Below are positions 35,188 to 43,743 of a DNA stretch of 44,782 nt, piece after piece (position 1 is the first letter of the stretch; every line of letters starts with the position of its first letter). Source of the DNA: Halioglobus japonicus (GTDB lineage Bacteria > Pseudomonadota > Gammaproteobacteria > Pseudomonadales > Halieaceae). The notes beneath the pieces are model-generated. The model was not told the origin of the DNA. It ran no database searches and was given only the letters and a program-made list of their open reading frames with translations. The position numbers were made by a program, and so were the translations under genes. The stretch lies in contig CACSIL010000009.1 in assembly GCA_902705825.1 (NCBI GenBank), positions 12 to 44,793 on the forward strand, read 5' to 3'.

Positions 35188-36369
35188 ATGGTAAGAAAGA
35201 ATTCTACAGGCGGGCAGGGTCATGGCGGTCAACATTGCCCTATAACAGAACTCTTGAACAAAGAGGTACAAGCAAGTGAATCCAATAAGCTGATCGAAGT
35301 ACTCACAACTGCATATCGAGGTCCTCATCATGCACTAGTCATCAGGCCTATCAAAGATGAGATAGAGTATTCTGATGTTTATGTGAACGGCCGTTACCAG
35401 GCTGAACCCCGCCTAATTACGCCGCTTGATGCTGAAGGTCTTGTTGAGAATCAGTCAGAGCGCGACCGGCTATTGCTTTTTGCAGACAGAGCTGTGAAAA
35501 ACGGCAAGATTGTTTTTCTGAACAATATAGAATCGGTGGCATTTATCCGATCCAGAAGGCTGATTCTACTGGCGTTTCTAGAGAGCACCCTTTATAGAGA
35601 CGACCCACCTTCCATCGTTATACTATGTGACGTATCACCGCTGTATATGTTGACCCGACAATCTGAATATCTTTCAAGTGACCTACGTGCCGAGTTCGCA
35701 GATGCCCAGGAGGTAGTCAGGTGGTCTCGACTTCTGAGCAAGTTCGAAAAGTACTATGACTGGAGCCCCCGCCTTTTTCACTTTACGGACGACATCGCAT
35801 GGAAAAAGCATTTACTTCGTGAAATTACTATCTGGCCAAAACTGTATTCGCTGGCAGCGGTCTTCAAGACAATCGTGGGCAATCCGGCAAGAAATCTAAG
35901 TGAAGAACAAATTGTTCAGTTCGTGGGCGCTCACGCAGGCGCCGAATATCGTCGCAGATGGAGCCTGTGCACTCAGGCGGAGCGGCTGATACTGTACCAG
36001 TTGGCGAATGGCTTGATGGTGAATGTTCGCAATATCGAACCACTAGAGCACTTGATGAGACGAGGATACATTGTTAGAAACCCGCGATGGAGCATAGCCA
36101 ACAAAAGTTTTGCACGATTTGTGCGTACGGCAGAATCCGATGTAACCTATTCGGACTGGATGGATGACTCTCAAAGGGGCTTGTGGCAGCTGGTGAAGGT
36201 GCCTCTGATTGGCTTCGCGTTCGCAGCCATCGGCATTATTATTTATAGTACGCAAGATGGTATCGATTCAGTTTTGGCCATAGCCACAGGTTTGCTAACG
36301 CTGATTCCACTGCTCTTAAAGAGTGTAAGCTTGGTAAAGGCCGGCGGTGAAGCGCAGCCGGAGAATTAG
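35188..36369 (+). CDS. P-loop-less ATPase-like / winged-helix / 2-TM protein (gene 5 of cluster)
   Basis: 393 aa from the ATG at 35188 (AGGAG 9 nt upstream); an ATG at 35170 is possible. The N-terminal ~190 residues look like an AAA/STAND-type core without Walker A. They have a hydrophobic strand KIVFLNNIES at the Walker B position and SIVILCDVSPLYML at the next strand. Residues about 260-320 look like a winged helix (WSLCTQAERLILYQLANGLM, HLMRRGYIVRNPRWSI, NKSFARFV). Two TM helices at the C terminus anchor it. It follows the Cache-like gene by 42 bp and is probably its cytoplasmic partner (inference). Confidence 0.72.
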   Translation: MVRKNSTGGQGHGGQHCPITELLNKEVQASESNKLIEVLTTAYRGPHHALVIRPIKDEIEYSDVYVNGRYQAEPRLITPLDAEGLVENQSERDRLLLFADRAVKNGKIVFLNNIESVAFIRSRRLILLAFLESTLYRDDPPSIVILCDVSPLYMLTRQSEYLSSDLRAEFADAQEVVRWSRLLSKFEKYYDWSPRLFHFTDDIAWKKHLLREITIWPKLYSLAAVFKTIVGNPARNLSEEQIVQFVGAHAGAEYRRRWSLCTQAERLILYQLANGLMVNVRNIEPLEHLMRRGYIVRNPRWSIANKSFARFVRTAESDVTYSDWMDDSQRGLWQLVKVPLIGFAFAAIGIIIYSTQDGIDSVLAIATGLLTLIPLLLKSVSLVKAGGEAQPEN

Positions 36370-36849
36370 TGCCCGTTGGAATCAATCAATTGTTGCGTCC
36401 ATCTTAGTGTACGTAAAAAGTGTAGAAGTACTTCAGGCGAGACAACAGCTATAGTTAGCTCTAGAGTGGCGCCAGAAAAATATACTGCACCGAAATTTCT
36501 GGACTATACTCCTCTGGAACAGATCTCAATTCGGAAGAATGACAATAACAAGGTTGGTTGACACACAATCGCGATTGGATGCGGCAAATTTGGAGTAAGT
36601 CATTTTGAGAACGATAGCATTTACTGCAGCGGCTTGCTGCTTTTGGTCAGGCTTGGCTCACGTGACTCCCACTCCCTGAGAGCTACTTAATGAGAATCTG
36701 GACGTCGAGGGGGCATTTTTACTCGACATTGATACGCAGACAACGGTTCTAATGTAATGAACCATCCCCACCCATACTGCTAGCGCGGTGTCAGCCTTCA
36801 GACTAGCCTTCTCTCTGAAGGGCTTTAACCTGGGATGGGAGATTGACAG
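36370..36849. other. Gap without a clear gene
   Basis: About 480 bp of AT-rich sequence after cluster gene 5. Short frames only, none with a ribosome site or recognisable product. The right part probably contains the non-coding end of the IS110 element that follows. Confidence 0.45.
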
Positions 36850-37213
36850 GAATACTATTTGCATTTTGGGCATTGATATTGCCAAAAACACCTTTCAGCT
36901 TCACGGCGCGGATCACACTGGTAAGGCGGTTATGAGAAAGCGCCTGCCTCGGAACTAACTTGCCGCCTATGTCGCGAATTTGGAATCCTGCACAGTCGTA
37001 ATGGATGCGTGTGTCAGAGCCAATCACTGGGCACGGGCTTTCCAGCGTAGTGGTCACACCGCAAAGCTAGTCAGCCCGCAGTTCGTAAAACCTTTTGTAA
37101 TGACAAACAAGAACGACGCCAATGACGCCAAAGCGATAGTCGAGGCAGCCAGCAGGCCATCGATGAACTTTGTTCCTATCAAACAGGTAGATCAACAGGA
37201 TATTCAGTCGATC
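36850..37213 (+). pseudogene. IS110-family transposase, N-terminal fragment
   Basis: The plus-strand frame reads ICILGIDIAKNTFQLHGADH, VVMDACVRANHWARAF, KLVSPQFVKPFVMTNKNDAN and DAKAIVEAASRPSMNFVPIK. This is the N-terminal DEDD RuvC-like part of IS110-type transposases (first Asp in GIDIAK, then the MDAC and NDANDAKA region). A TAA at 36956-36958 interrupts it, and it ends at QQDIQS where the IS3 element starts. The C-terminal serine domain is missing. Confidence 0.85.
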
Positions 37214-37252
37214 TGTAATCCCCCATTTTTGACGGCCAGTTTGAGTAGAGGG

Positions 37253-38050
37253 TTATGCTGTCTGTAGCAGCTGGGCTGGAGGTACCCCTCCGATGGCCGT
37301 ATTCGGCCGTTCGTTATTGTATTCCCAAAGCCATTGGGTTGCTAATAGCTGGGCATGGGCAACGCTGTTGAACTCATGCAGATCCAACCACTCATGCCGT
37401 GCCGTCTGATTGAAACGTTCAATGTAAGCGTTCTGAGTTGGCTTGCCCGGCTGGATATAAATCAGCGTAATCCGATTCTTGCTTGACCAGTCCACCAGTG
37501 ACTGCGAGATGTACTCCGGGCCGTTGTCGCAGCGAATTGCTGCGGGCTTGCCACGCCATTCGATAATCTGATCCAGCGCGCGAATCACACGTAGCGTAGG
37601 CAAAGACAGGTCGACTTCAATACCCAGACCTTCTCGGTTGTAGTCGTCAAGCACATTGAACGTCCGGATGGTCTTACCACTGACCAGCTGATCACTCATG
37701 AAGTCCATCGACCAAACTTGGTTGGGCGCAATCGGCACATCCAGTTCCCCAGGGTAATCCCGCTTGATTCGTCGCTTGGGCTTGATTCGCAGATTCAACT
37801 CCAGCTCGCGGTAGATGCGGTACACACGTTTGTGGTTCCAGGTATAGCCCTTCACGTTGCGCAGATACAGGAAGCACAAACCAAAGCCCCAACGTTTTTG
37901 GGTTTGCGTGAGCTTTAGCAGCCAGTCTGCGACCAGCGCGTTCTCGCCATCGAGCTTGGACTGGTAGCGATAGCAGGTCTCACTAATACCGTATACCGCG
38001 CAGGCCAGACGGATGCTGATGCCGTGTTTGGCCACGCCTTTTCTGGCCAT
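37253..38050 (-). CDS. IS3-family transposase OrfB
   Basis: 265 aa, integrase-core transposase of the IS407-like group of IS3. The DDE residues are visible: Asp in [12 protein letters not shown], Asp in [11 protein letters not shown] and Glu in [16 protein letters not shown]. The N-terminal helix-turn segment [19 protein letters not shown] is typical. The frame can be extended upstream (VVGPSQRRE before MARKG) and is expected to be translated as an OrfAB fusion by -1 frameshifting from orfA. The frame is intact. Confidence 0.92.
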   Translation of the reverse strand: MARKGVAKHGISIRLACAVYGISETCYRYQSKLDGENALVADWLLKLTQTQKRWGFGLCFLYLRNVKGYTWNHKRVYRIYRELELNLRIKPKRRIKRDYPGELDVPIAPNQVWSMDFMSDQLVSGKTIRTFNVLDDYNREGLGIEVDLSLPTLRVIRALDQIIEWRGKPAAIRCDNGPEYISQSLVDWSSKNRITLIYIQPGKPTQNAYIERFNQTARHEWLDLHEFNSVAHAQLLATQWLWEYNNERPNTAIGGVPPAQLLQTA

Positions 38051-38083
38051 CTCGCGACGCTGAGATGGCCCTACAACTTTCCC
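38045..38083 (-). promoter_or_regulatory. Predicted -1 ribosomal frameshift site of the IS3 element
   Basis: On the minus strand, the heptamer G GGA AAG (38083-38077) lies in the orfA frame two codons before its TAG. After a 6-nt spacer comes a perfect 9-bp stem GGCCATCTC / GAGATGGCC with an 8-nt loop (38070-38045). Slipping back one base leads straight into the orfB frame ([14 protein letters not shown]). Confidence 0.8.
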
Positions 38084-38337
38084 TCAAGTGCTTCCTGCCG
38101 AAGCTCAGCTTTGATGCGCTCTTCGGCGTACATCTTTTTCAGGCGGGCATTCTCGGCCTCCAGTTCCTTCAGGCGCTTCATCATCGACGCGTCCATGCCA
38201 CCGAACTTGGAACGCCACTGGTAAATCAGCGCCGTACTGTCATTATGTTCGCGGGACAGGTCGGCCACCGGAACGCCGGCTTCATGCTGTTTGAGAATCG
38301 CCAGTATCTGGCTGTCGGAAAATCAAGACTTCTTCAT
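38071..38337 (-). pseudogene. IS3-family OrfA with premature stop
   Basis: The normal OrfA start at 38337 reads MKKS and then TGA at codon 5 (38325-38323). The rest is intact: FSDSQILAILKQHEAGVPVA, a helix-turn-helix (LSREHNDSTALIYQWRSKFG) and the leucine-zipper-like KRLKELEAENARLKKMYAEE, ending LEGKL. The TGA most likely replaces an Arg codon (CGA). Later in-frame GTG starts exist, but this copy is probably unable to transpose on its own. Confidence 0.82.
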
Positions 38338-38406
38338 CTATCGCTCCTTCTGCGATCATTGTAAAAGTCTCTACTCAAAACCTCGATTAATTTTTGGGGG
38401 ATTACA

Positions 38407-38951
38407 ACACCTTCTACATCGACGAAGTCTTCGTCAAAATCAACGGCAAGCAGCATTACCTGTGGCGAGCTGTACATCAGGATGGGGAAGTAGTCGACGT
38501 CTACCTGCAGGCCAAAAGAGATGGCGCTGCCGCCAAGCGATTCTTCAGGCGGCTATTGCGATCACATGGCACCGAACCAAGGAAAATCGTGACTGACAAA
38601 CTGCGAAGTTATGGCGTTGCTCGCCGGGAGTTGATGCTCGAGACAATCCACAGCACCAAGCAGTATGAAAATAATCGAGCTGAGCAATCGCAGAGTCTGC
38701 CCCGCTTTATGGGTATGAGGCGACCCGGGTGAGAGAGCGGGGGATGCGGCGCTTTAAGTCGATAAGACCGGCTCAGCGGTTTGTCACCGCCCATGCAGCC
38801 GTCAGCAATTTATTCAACCTTGGTAGGCACTTGGTCAGAGCTCAACATTATCATGACCTGAGGGTGAGTGCGTTTACAGAGTGGAGTAGGGCGGTTGCCT
38901 GAAACCAAAGACTGGATTTGCTGGGTCTGGAGAAGTTTAGTTGCCAGAAGA
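38407..38951 (+). mobile_element. IS6-type element, copy D (5' truncated)
   Basis: It starts in the middle of the transposase (NTFYIDEVFVKINGKQHYLW) at the IS3 right end and runs to a right terminal sequence GTTTAGTTGCCAGAAG. The catalytic Asp residues (YIDEV, VTDKL) and Glu (NNRAEQ) are present. The 23-bp insertion (38693-38715) shifts frame after the Glu. Its right end falls inside a crotonase gene. Confidence 0.82.
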
Positions 38952-39100
38952 TTGTCGTCCTCATCGAGCTGCGTATAGGCCGCGACCAACTGCTCGGCCA
39001 TGGTGGGGGTGTAACCGTTGTATTTTTCCGGCCGATTCAAGCCCATGATCAGAATATGCCCGCGAATCTCGGTGGTGATTGAACCTTCTTCGTTGCTCAT
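38952..39100 (-). pseudogene. Enoyl-CoA hydratase/isomerase, N-terminal stump
   Basis: Minus-strand start at 39100 with AGGAG upstream. The 49-50 codons read MSNEEGSITTEIRGHILIMG and LNRPEKYNGYTPTMAEQLVA, the start of crotonase-fold enoyl-CoA hydratases (LNRPEKxN motif). The frame is cut after QLDEDDN by the right end of IS6 copy D. The oxyanion-hole and catalytic parts are gone. Confidence 0.85.
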
Positions 39101-39153
39101 TTAAATCAGCTCCTTGTTTAAGTATTTGGGGTCAGCGTTGTGTGCACCTAATG

Positions 39154-41745
39154 TCAGACCGCCTGAGTGTGCTTTGCGATCTGTCTTTGATACAGATAGG
39201 CCAGCGCCAGTAGCGATAGCCCCAAACCCATGAAAGAGGCAACGCGCCACAAACCCTCGAGGCCCGCCATGTCCACCAGGAACAGCTTGGCCACGACCAC
39301 CAACAGCAGGCCCATGCCCACCAGGTAAAGGTCTCTGCGCTGGCGCCAGCCAGCAAAGAGGATGGCGGCGGTCGCGATGATCAGCCAGGCCGCAGAATAG
39401 CTGTAGAGCTCGCCGTCGCCGGTGGGCAGTCCAATATCCACTGCGCCCTGCCACAGGTGGCGAATATGAAGACTTACGAACATCAACGCGGAGACTGCCG
39501 CTAGCGCGCTGGACAGCTTTCGGTAATTGTTATCGTAATAACGGTACACGAGGTAGGCCATGAGCGCGGGAAGTCCGTAGGCAAGCGAAATGATATTGAT
39601 AATCGGCGTGGTCCCGACAGCTTCCTTGCCCCACAGCGGATTGAGAAAACTCAGCACCAGCACCTGGTTAACGGCGGCCATTATCAGCAGCACCTTCGCT
39701 GCGTTCAAGTAAATGGCCCGCAGTGCCTGCGCGGCACCTGCGCGTAAATAGTAGGCCAGGCCAAGACCGCTCCACAGGAATGAATTGATAGCGGCTTCGA
39801 CCAGACTGTATTCGCGGCGGAATATTTCGCCATCGTACAGCCAGTAGCGAGTTTCAGCGGCGAAAAACAACACCAGCAATTGCACTGTGGCGGCCGCAAG
39901 CCATTTGCGCAGCGCGGCGGTGCTTGGCGTGATCGTCATAGCGATGTAGGCGCAGAGGGTGCTGCCGCCGTAGGTCCACAAAGACCAGTGGATGTCCGCT
40001 GGGTAACGCAGTAACCACGGGTTAAAAGTGAGCCGCAGTAACACCACAGCCAGCACCAGCTTGACCAGCCAATCGAGGTTTTGCAGTTGGAAGCGGCGGA
40101 TCAACCAGGTCAGGGAGATCAACTGGGTGGCCAGTGCCAAGGTCAGCGTGGCCTCCCTGAACAACATGGCGACCGCCAGTGAATAGCCGAGGTGCCCGCC
40201 AAGGATTAGCCAGACGGCACTTTCCGCCTGATTTTGCAGCAGCTTGTTGCGCGCCAGGTAGAGGTACAGGAGGCCCAGAGCGATGGCCATCAGGCTCCAC
40301 TGCCAATCTACCGAGAGGTCGGTAACGAGAAGGTAGGCCAGTGCCAGCCACAAGAGTGGCGCCATGGTCATCAGGGAAAATCTACTGTGGGCGAAAGGCT
40401 GCCCGCGTCCAACCCACCAGCACAGCGCGCTGTACAGAATCGCGGTGCCCAGAGCGTATTGCAGAAAATACGTTTGCTCCGCGACCTCCAGCCCCAATTG
40501 CAGGGCACCGCCGGACCAATGCAGGCCGCAAAGCAGCCAGCCGAACCAGTGGCTAGCGAGGGTCAGCCAGGGCAGGAATGAAAGTGTCGGGTTCGCCCGG
40601 GCGCCGAGTATTGCAACGATGACCAGTGGCGACCACAGCAGCAGTGAGTCTGCGGATACTGCCCCCAGCGCGATGGAGATGGCCTGTGCCACCACGATAG
40701 CCGCAAGTCCCAACTGGATAGGCTGCACCACCCAGCGGGCAATGTGCCACCGTCGTTCACTCCCGGGCGTATCAGACACCTCAATATGACGTAGAAGCCA
40801 GTTGAACGAGGGGACAGCCAAGATGCCGTAGGCCAGCACTGCGAGGTAGTAGCCCCTGACCCCGTCGGCATCGGCGCTTGCCAGTGACAGCAGCCACCAG
40901 CCCAGCCCGCCGGCGAGCATGCCGGCCCATAGCCATATGCGGTAGACGTAGCGCATCAGTAGCAGGGCCGCACCGCTGATGATCAGGCTGTATACCAGAG
41001 CGATAACTACCCGGCCGCTGCCGTCCGACACGAGGAGCGGTACGACGTAAGCACCGAGCAGGCCGATGATGGCCAAAACGGGCCCGTGTAGCAGCGAAAG
41101 CGCCATCGTGGCCAGGGCAATCACCGCCAGTAGCGCGAACGTAGTGCTCGGGCTTAGCAGGCCGTAAAGACGCAGGGCCGCCAGTATCGCCGCGTAAAGC
41201 GTAATACTCGCTCCACCCGACAGTGCAGCAAAGGCCGGATGCGCTTCCCGGGTTCTGCGGCGCAGCCACTCTGCTACCCCGTGCAGAATGACTCCGGTAG
41301 CGAGGGCCAGCAGGATGCGTGCGCCGGGACCCAGCAAGCCCTGCTCGATGCTGTAGCGAACGAGAAAAACACCGGCCAGTCCGACACAGAGACCGCCGAG
41401 CCAGATCATCCAGTGTTGTTGCAAGTGTATTAGTGCAAGCTCAGGCCAGCCGGGCGGTTTTTGTTTAGCTTCGACTATGTCCGTGGAGACGGGATCAGCT
41501 GGACCAATAGGAACGGATTGCGCCTGTGCTGGATGGTGGGCGGCCGGAGCGGGCGCTGGCCTTGCGGGCTGTGAGTTGGCGGAGTCATTATGCGAGCCGG
41601 TATCCAATCGCTGTTGGAGATTGCGTACCCTGGATTCCAGTTGGCGAATTCGTGATAGATACGACCACGACACGAGCCCCCCGGCCACGCCCGCAAATGC
41701 AAGGAGTGCAAATACCCCGATCAGCATCGCCTGTCCCGTAAACAT
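39154..41745 (-). CDS. DUF2339 polytopic membrane protein
   Basis: 863 aa. An N-terminal TM (GVFALLAFAGVAGGLVSW), a coiled-coil/proline-alanine-rich cytoplasmic stretch (about residues 30-95), then more than twenty hydrophobic helices up to the C terminus. This layout and the start of the repeat region (WMIWLGGLCVGLAGVFLVRY) are characteristic of DUF2339, a family of very large membrane proteins of unknown role. An AGG lies 6 nt before the ATG. Upstream (41746-42005) about 260 bp contain no gene. Downstream is the truncated crotonase, probably formerly in the same operon. Confidence 0.9.
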   Translation of the reverse strand: MFTGQAMLIGVFALLAFAGVAGGLVSWSYLSRIRQLESRVRNLQQRLDTGSHNDSANSQPARPAPAPAAHHPAQAQSVPIGPADPVSTDIVEAKQKPPGWPELALIHLQQHWMIWLGGLCVGLAGVFLVRYSIEQGLLGPGARILLALATGVILHGVAEWLRRRTREAHPAFAALSGGASITLYAAILAALRLYGLLSPSTTFALLAVIALATMALSLLHGPVLAIIGLLGAYVVPLLVSDGSGRVVIALVYSLIISGAALLLMRYVYRIWLWAGMLAGGLGWWLLSLASADADGVRGYYLAVLAYGILAVPSFNWLLRHIEVSDTPGSERRWHIARWVVQPIQLGLAAIVVAQAISIALGAVSADSLLLWSPLVIVAILGARANPTLSFLPWLTLASHWFGWLLCGLHWSGGALQLGLEVAEQTYFLQYALGTAILYSALCWWVGRGQPFAHSRFSLMTMAPLLWLALAYLLVTDLSVDWQWSLMAIALGLLYLYLARNKLLQNQAESAVWLILGGHLGYSLAVAMLFREATLTLALATQLISLTWLIRRFQLQNLDWLVKLVLAVVLLRLTFNPWLLRYPADIHWSLWTYGGSTLCAYIAMTITPSTAALRKWLAAATVQLLVLFFAAETRYWLYDGEIFRREYSLVEAAINSFLWSGLGLAYYLRAGAAQALRAIYLNAAKVLLIMAAVNQVLVLSFLNPLWGKEAVGTTPIINIISLAYGLPALMAYLVYRYYDNNYRKLSSALAAVSALMFVSLHIRHLWQGAVDIGLPTGDGELYSYSAAWLIIATAAILFAGWRQRRDLYLVGMGLLLVVVAKLFLVDMAGLEGLWRVASFMGLGLSLLALAYLYQRQIAKHTQAV

Positions 41746-42005
41746 GAGTGCCTACTAAAAAGTGGGCACCCGCTGGTTAAGTGCATCAGCCGTCGATCTC
41801 CATAGGCGTTCGTCGATAGTCTTGTTGAGTGTGATTTCGAGTTTATAGAGTTATTTCCAGCCATACACCCAGTTGCTGTCATTTTTTAACTCATGCCAAT
41901 CTATTGGCATGGATTGTTTGGATATGACGGCTTCCATGCAGCATGGGAGTATTTAGGGTCAGAGTAAAAATTCCAGAAGGCCTCACTGCTTTTCAGGAGT
42001 CTGTT

Positions 42006-42400
42006 ACGATCTCATGGTGGTGAACCCAGGAAGATCGTTACGGACAAACTACGCAGTTATGGTGTTGCGCATCGAGAGCTGATTCCTGATTCAGTCCACA
42101 GTACTAAGCAATATGAGAATAATCGGGCCGAGCAATCCCAGAGTCTGCCCCGCTTTATAGGTATGAAGCTACCCGTGTCAGGGAGCGGGGGATGCGGCGA
42201 TTCAAGTCGACCCGGCAGGCTCAGAGCTTCGTAACCACACATGCAGCTGTCAGTAATCTGTTCAACTTGAGAAGGCATTTGATCCGGGCTGAGCACTATC
42301 GCAATCTGAGGGTGAGTGCGTTTGAAGAATGGAGCAGGGCGGTAGCCTGAGAATCGGGAGCCGGATTACCCCGACCTGGACGAGTTAATTTGCCAATACC
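42006..42400 (+). mobile_element. IS6-type element, copy E (5' truncated)
   Basis: It contains only the C-terminal half of the transposase (EPRKIVTDKLRSYGVAHREL, NNRAEQS), carries the 23-bp insertion (42141-42163), and ends in GAGTTAATTTGCCAATACC, the best-preserved right terminal repeat in the window. The left boundary is ragged, in sequence containing AGGGTCAGAGTAAAAATT. Confidence 0.82.
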
Positions 42401-42632
42401 CGATTTCGAGAAGATAAAGGATGATTGAGCGCCTTCATCGGGTCAAAGATCTGGGTGGCGCGAGTGGATTTCCTCCCAACACCCCATTTATATGGCTTAT
42501 ACTTCGCCGGGACCTTAAGGTGTTTGAGCGGGTGTGTTTTTCTTCAGAGAAACAGGTGAAAGCGTAGTCGGAGAGATGGGGGCAATGATGGGTGTGTCGC
42601 GGGGAACGGGTGACAGTCGAAAATGGGGCGAG

Positions 42633-43685
42633 ATGGCAACCCTGTGGAGTCGTGTGGTTGGCGGCGTGGCGGTGCTATGTGTAGTGTGGTCTTGTTCTTC
42701 AGCGGACGGTAGCCAGCCGCTCGCGGCCTCGCCTGAATCATGGAACCAGGTGAGTAGTGTCGCGGGGGCTCCGCGAATGCAGTGGAATGCGAACGACGGG
42801 TATTGTGGGGAGACTTCATTGCTGACGGCGGGAATACAGTTCGGGCAGTATGCGTCCCAATGGACAGCTCGCAGCCTGGCTTCCCCGGGGATACCGCAAA
42901 CGGATACGAATGCACAGTTGCTGTTGGGGGTGAATGGCGTGAGCACGGCAACCGAGATGCGTCTTGACGCGCAGCGCGGGCCGGAAACACAGGATTGGAT
43001 GGAATTCATGTCCTGGGTGCGGGAGGAGGTGGTGGCGGGACGTGTCGTGATCCTGGGGGTCTTCAACAATACATTTATGTTGGGGGAGTCGGGGTTGGGC
43101 GATGATTCATATGACCATATCGTGCCAGTGTATGGGTTTGAGTCGTCGTCGCCTCTGGTTGTCGGGTCCTCTGCGCTTGGCGATGATGTATTGACCTTAT
43201 CGGATAATGGGTTGCGGACTATCCAAACGCATATGCCGTTCTACTATTCGTATCGACTGGAAGATTTTCGTCGATCGCGGGAGGGTGCAGATGCGGTTGG
43301 CGGACCGGTGTATTCGATGCCGGAAGTCGGCCCATGGTATGGATTGTCGGTTGCAGGTCCCACTGATCCTTCGGGGGTGCTCCTACCGGTACGGTTAGTG
43401 GTTTCACCGAATGGGGAAGGCTTACAAAATGAGGCGGTGATGGCCGCTCCTCCCGCGCCTCAGCCGGTGACGGTGACTGTGAAGGTGGATCGCAGGGATG
43501 TCGATGTGGTGGTGTATGAGTATGGCCAGTTCGCGGATGTGCCCACGAGCAGCTTCAATGCGTTGGCGAGTCAGGCGTTGGAGCGGTGGGACGTGGCGGC
43601 GGGGGAAGGAGTGTGGAGCGTGCAGAGAACGTTTTCCAGTGACGAGACGAGAGTGTATCGCGCAGTACTAGTTTCCGCACCGTGA
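42633..43685 (+). CDS. Lipoprotein with C39-like cysteine-peptidase signature
   Basis: About 350 aa from the ATG at 42633. This start puts a lipoprotein signal (MATLWSRVVGGVAVLCVVWSC, lipobox VVWSC) at the N terminus. The frame is open from 42534 with earlier ATGs. Residues resembling a papain/C39-like catalytic set are Cys in NANDGYCGETSLLTAG, His in SYDHIVPVYGFES and a following LTLSDNG. A second domain (PVTVTVKVDRRDVDVVVYEY) is beta-rich. Similar GYCGE...DHIxPV proteins exist in fungi, oomycetes and diatoms (from memory, unverified). It lies between IS6 copies E and F, so it may be acquired. The substrate is unknown. Confidence 0.7.
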   Translation: MATLWSRVVGGVAVLCVVWSCSSADGSQPLAASPESWNQVSSVAGAPRMQWNANDGYCGETSLLTAGIQFGQYASQWTARSLASPGIPQTDTNAQLLLGVNGVSTATEMRLDAQRGPETQDWMEFMSWVREEVVAGRVVILGVFNNTFMLGESGLGDDSYDHIVPVYGFESSSPLVVGSSALGDDVLTLSDNGLRTIQTHMPFYYSYRLEDFRRSREGADAVGGPVYSMPEVGPWYGLSVAGPTDPSGVLLPVRLVVSPNGEGLQNEAVMAAPPAPQPVTVTVKVDRRDVDVVVYEYGQFADVPTSSFNALASQALERWDVAAGEGVWSVQRTFSSDETRVYRAVLVSAP

Positions 43686-43743
43686 GGATTGCGCCTGTCG
43701 ACAACGATGACACGGGCAGCAGGCAGGCCGTATTCGCCAGGCG

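Larger units (their letters stand above)
37214..38406 (-). mobile_element. IS3-family (IS407-like group) insertion sequence
   Basis: 1193 bp between imperfect terminal repeats. The left end is TGTAATCCCCCA followed by TTTGAGTAGAG, and the right end is the same pattern inverted (CTCTACTCAAAA ... GGGGGATTACA). It carries orfA and orfB on the minus strand. No 3-5 bp target duplication can be found. The left flank is a truncated IS110 and the right flank a truncated IS6 transposase, so flanking DNA was lost by recombination or adjacent deletion. Confidence 0.9.

Noticed and set aside
36376..36561. 61-aa plus-strand frame after cluster gene 5
   Set aside because: No ribosome site, no recognisable sequence, ends in non-coding-looking DNA.
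39121..41962. Near-identical AGTATTT(A/G)GGGTCAG at 39121 and 41948 flanking the DUF2339 gene
   Set aside because: Only 14 of 15 bases match and nothing else supports a mobile boundary; recorded in case it belongs to a dispersed repeat.
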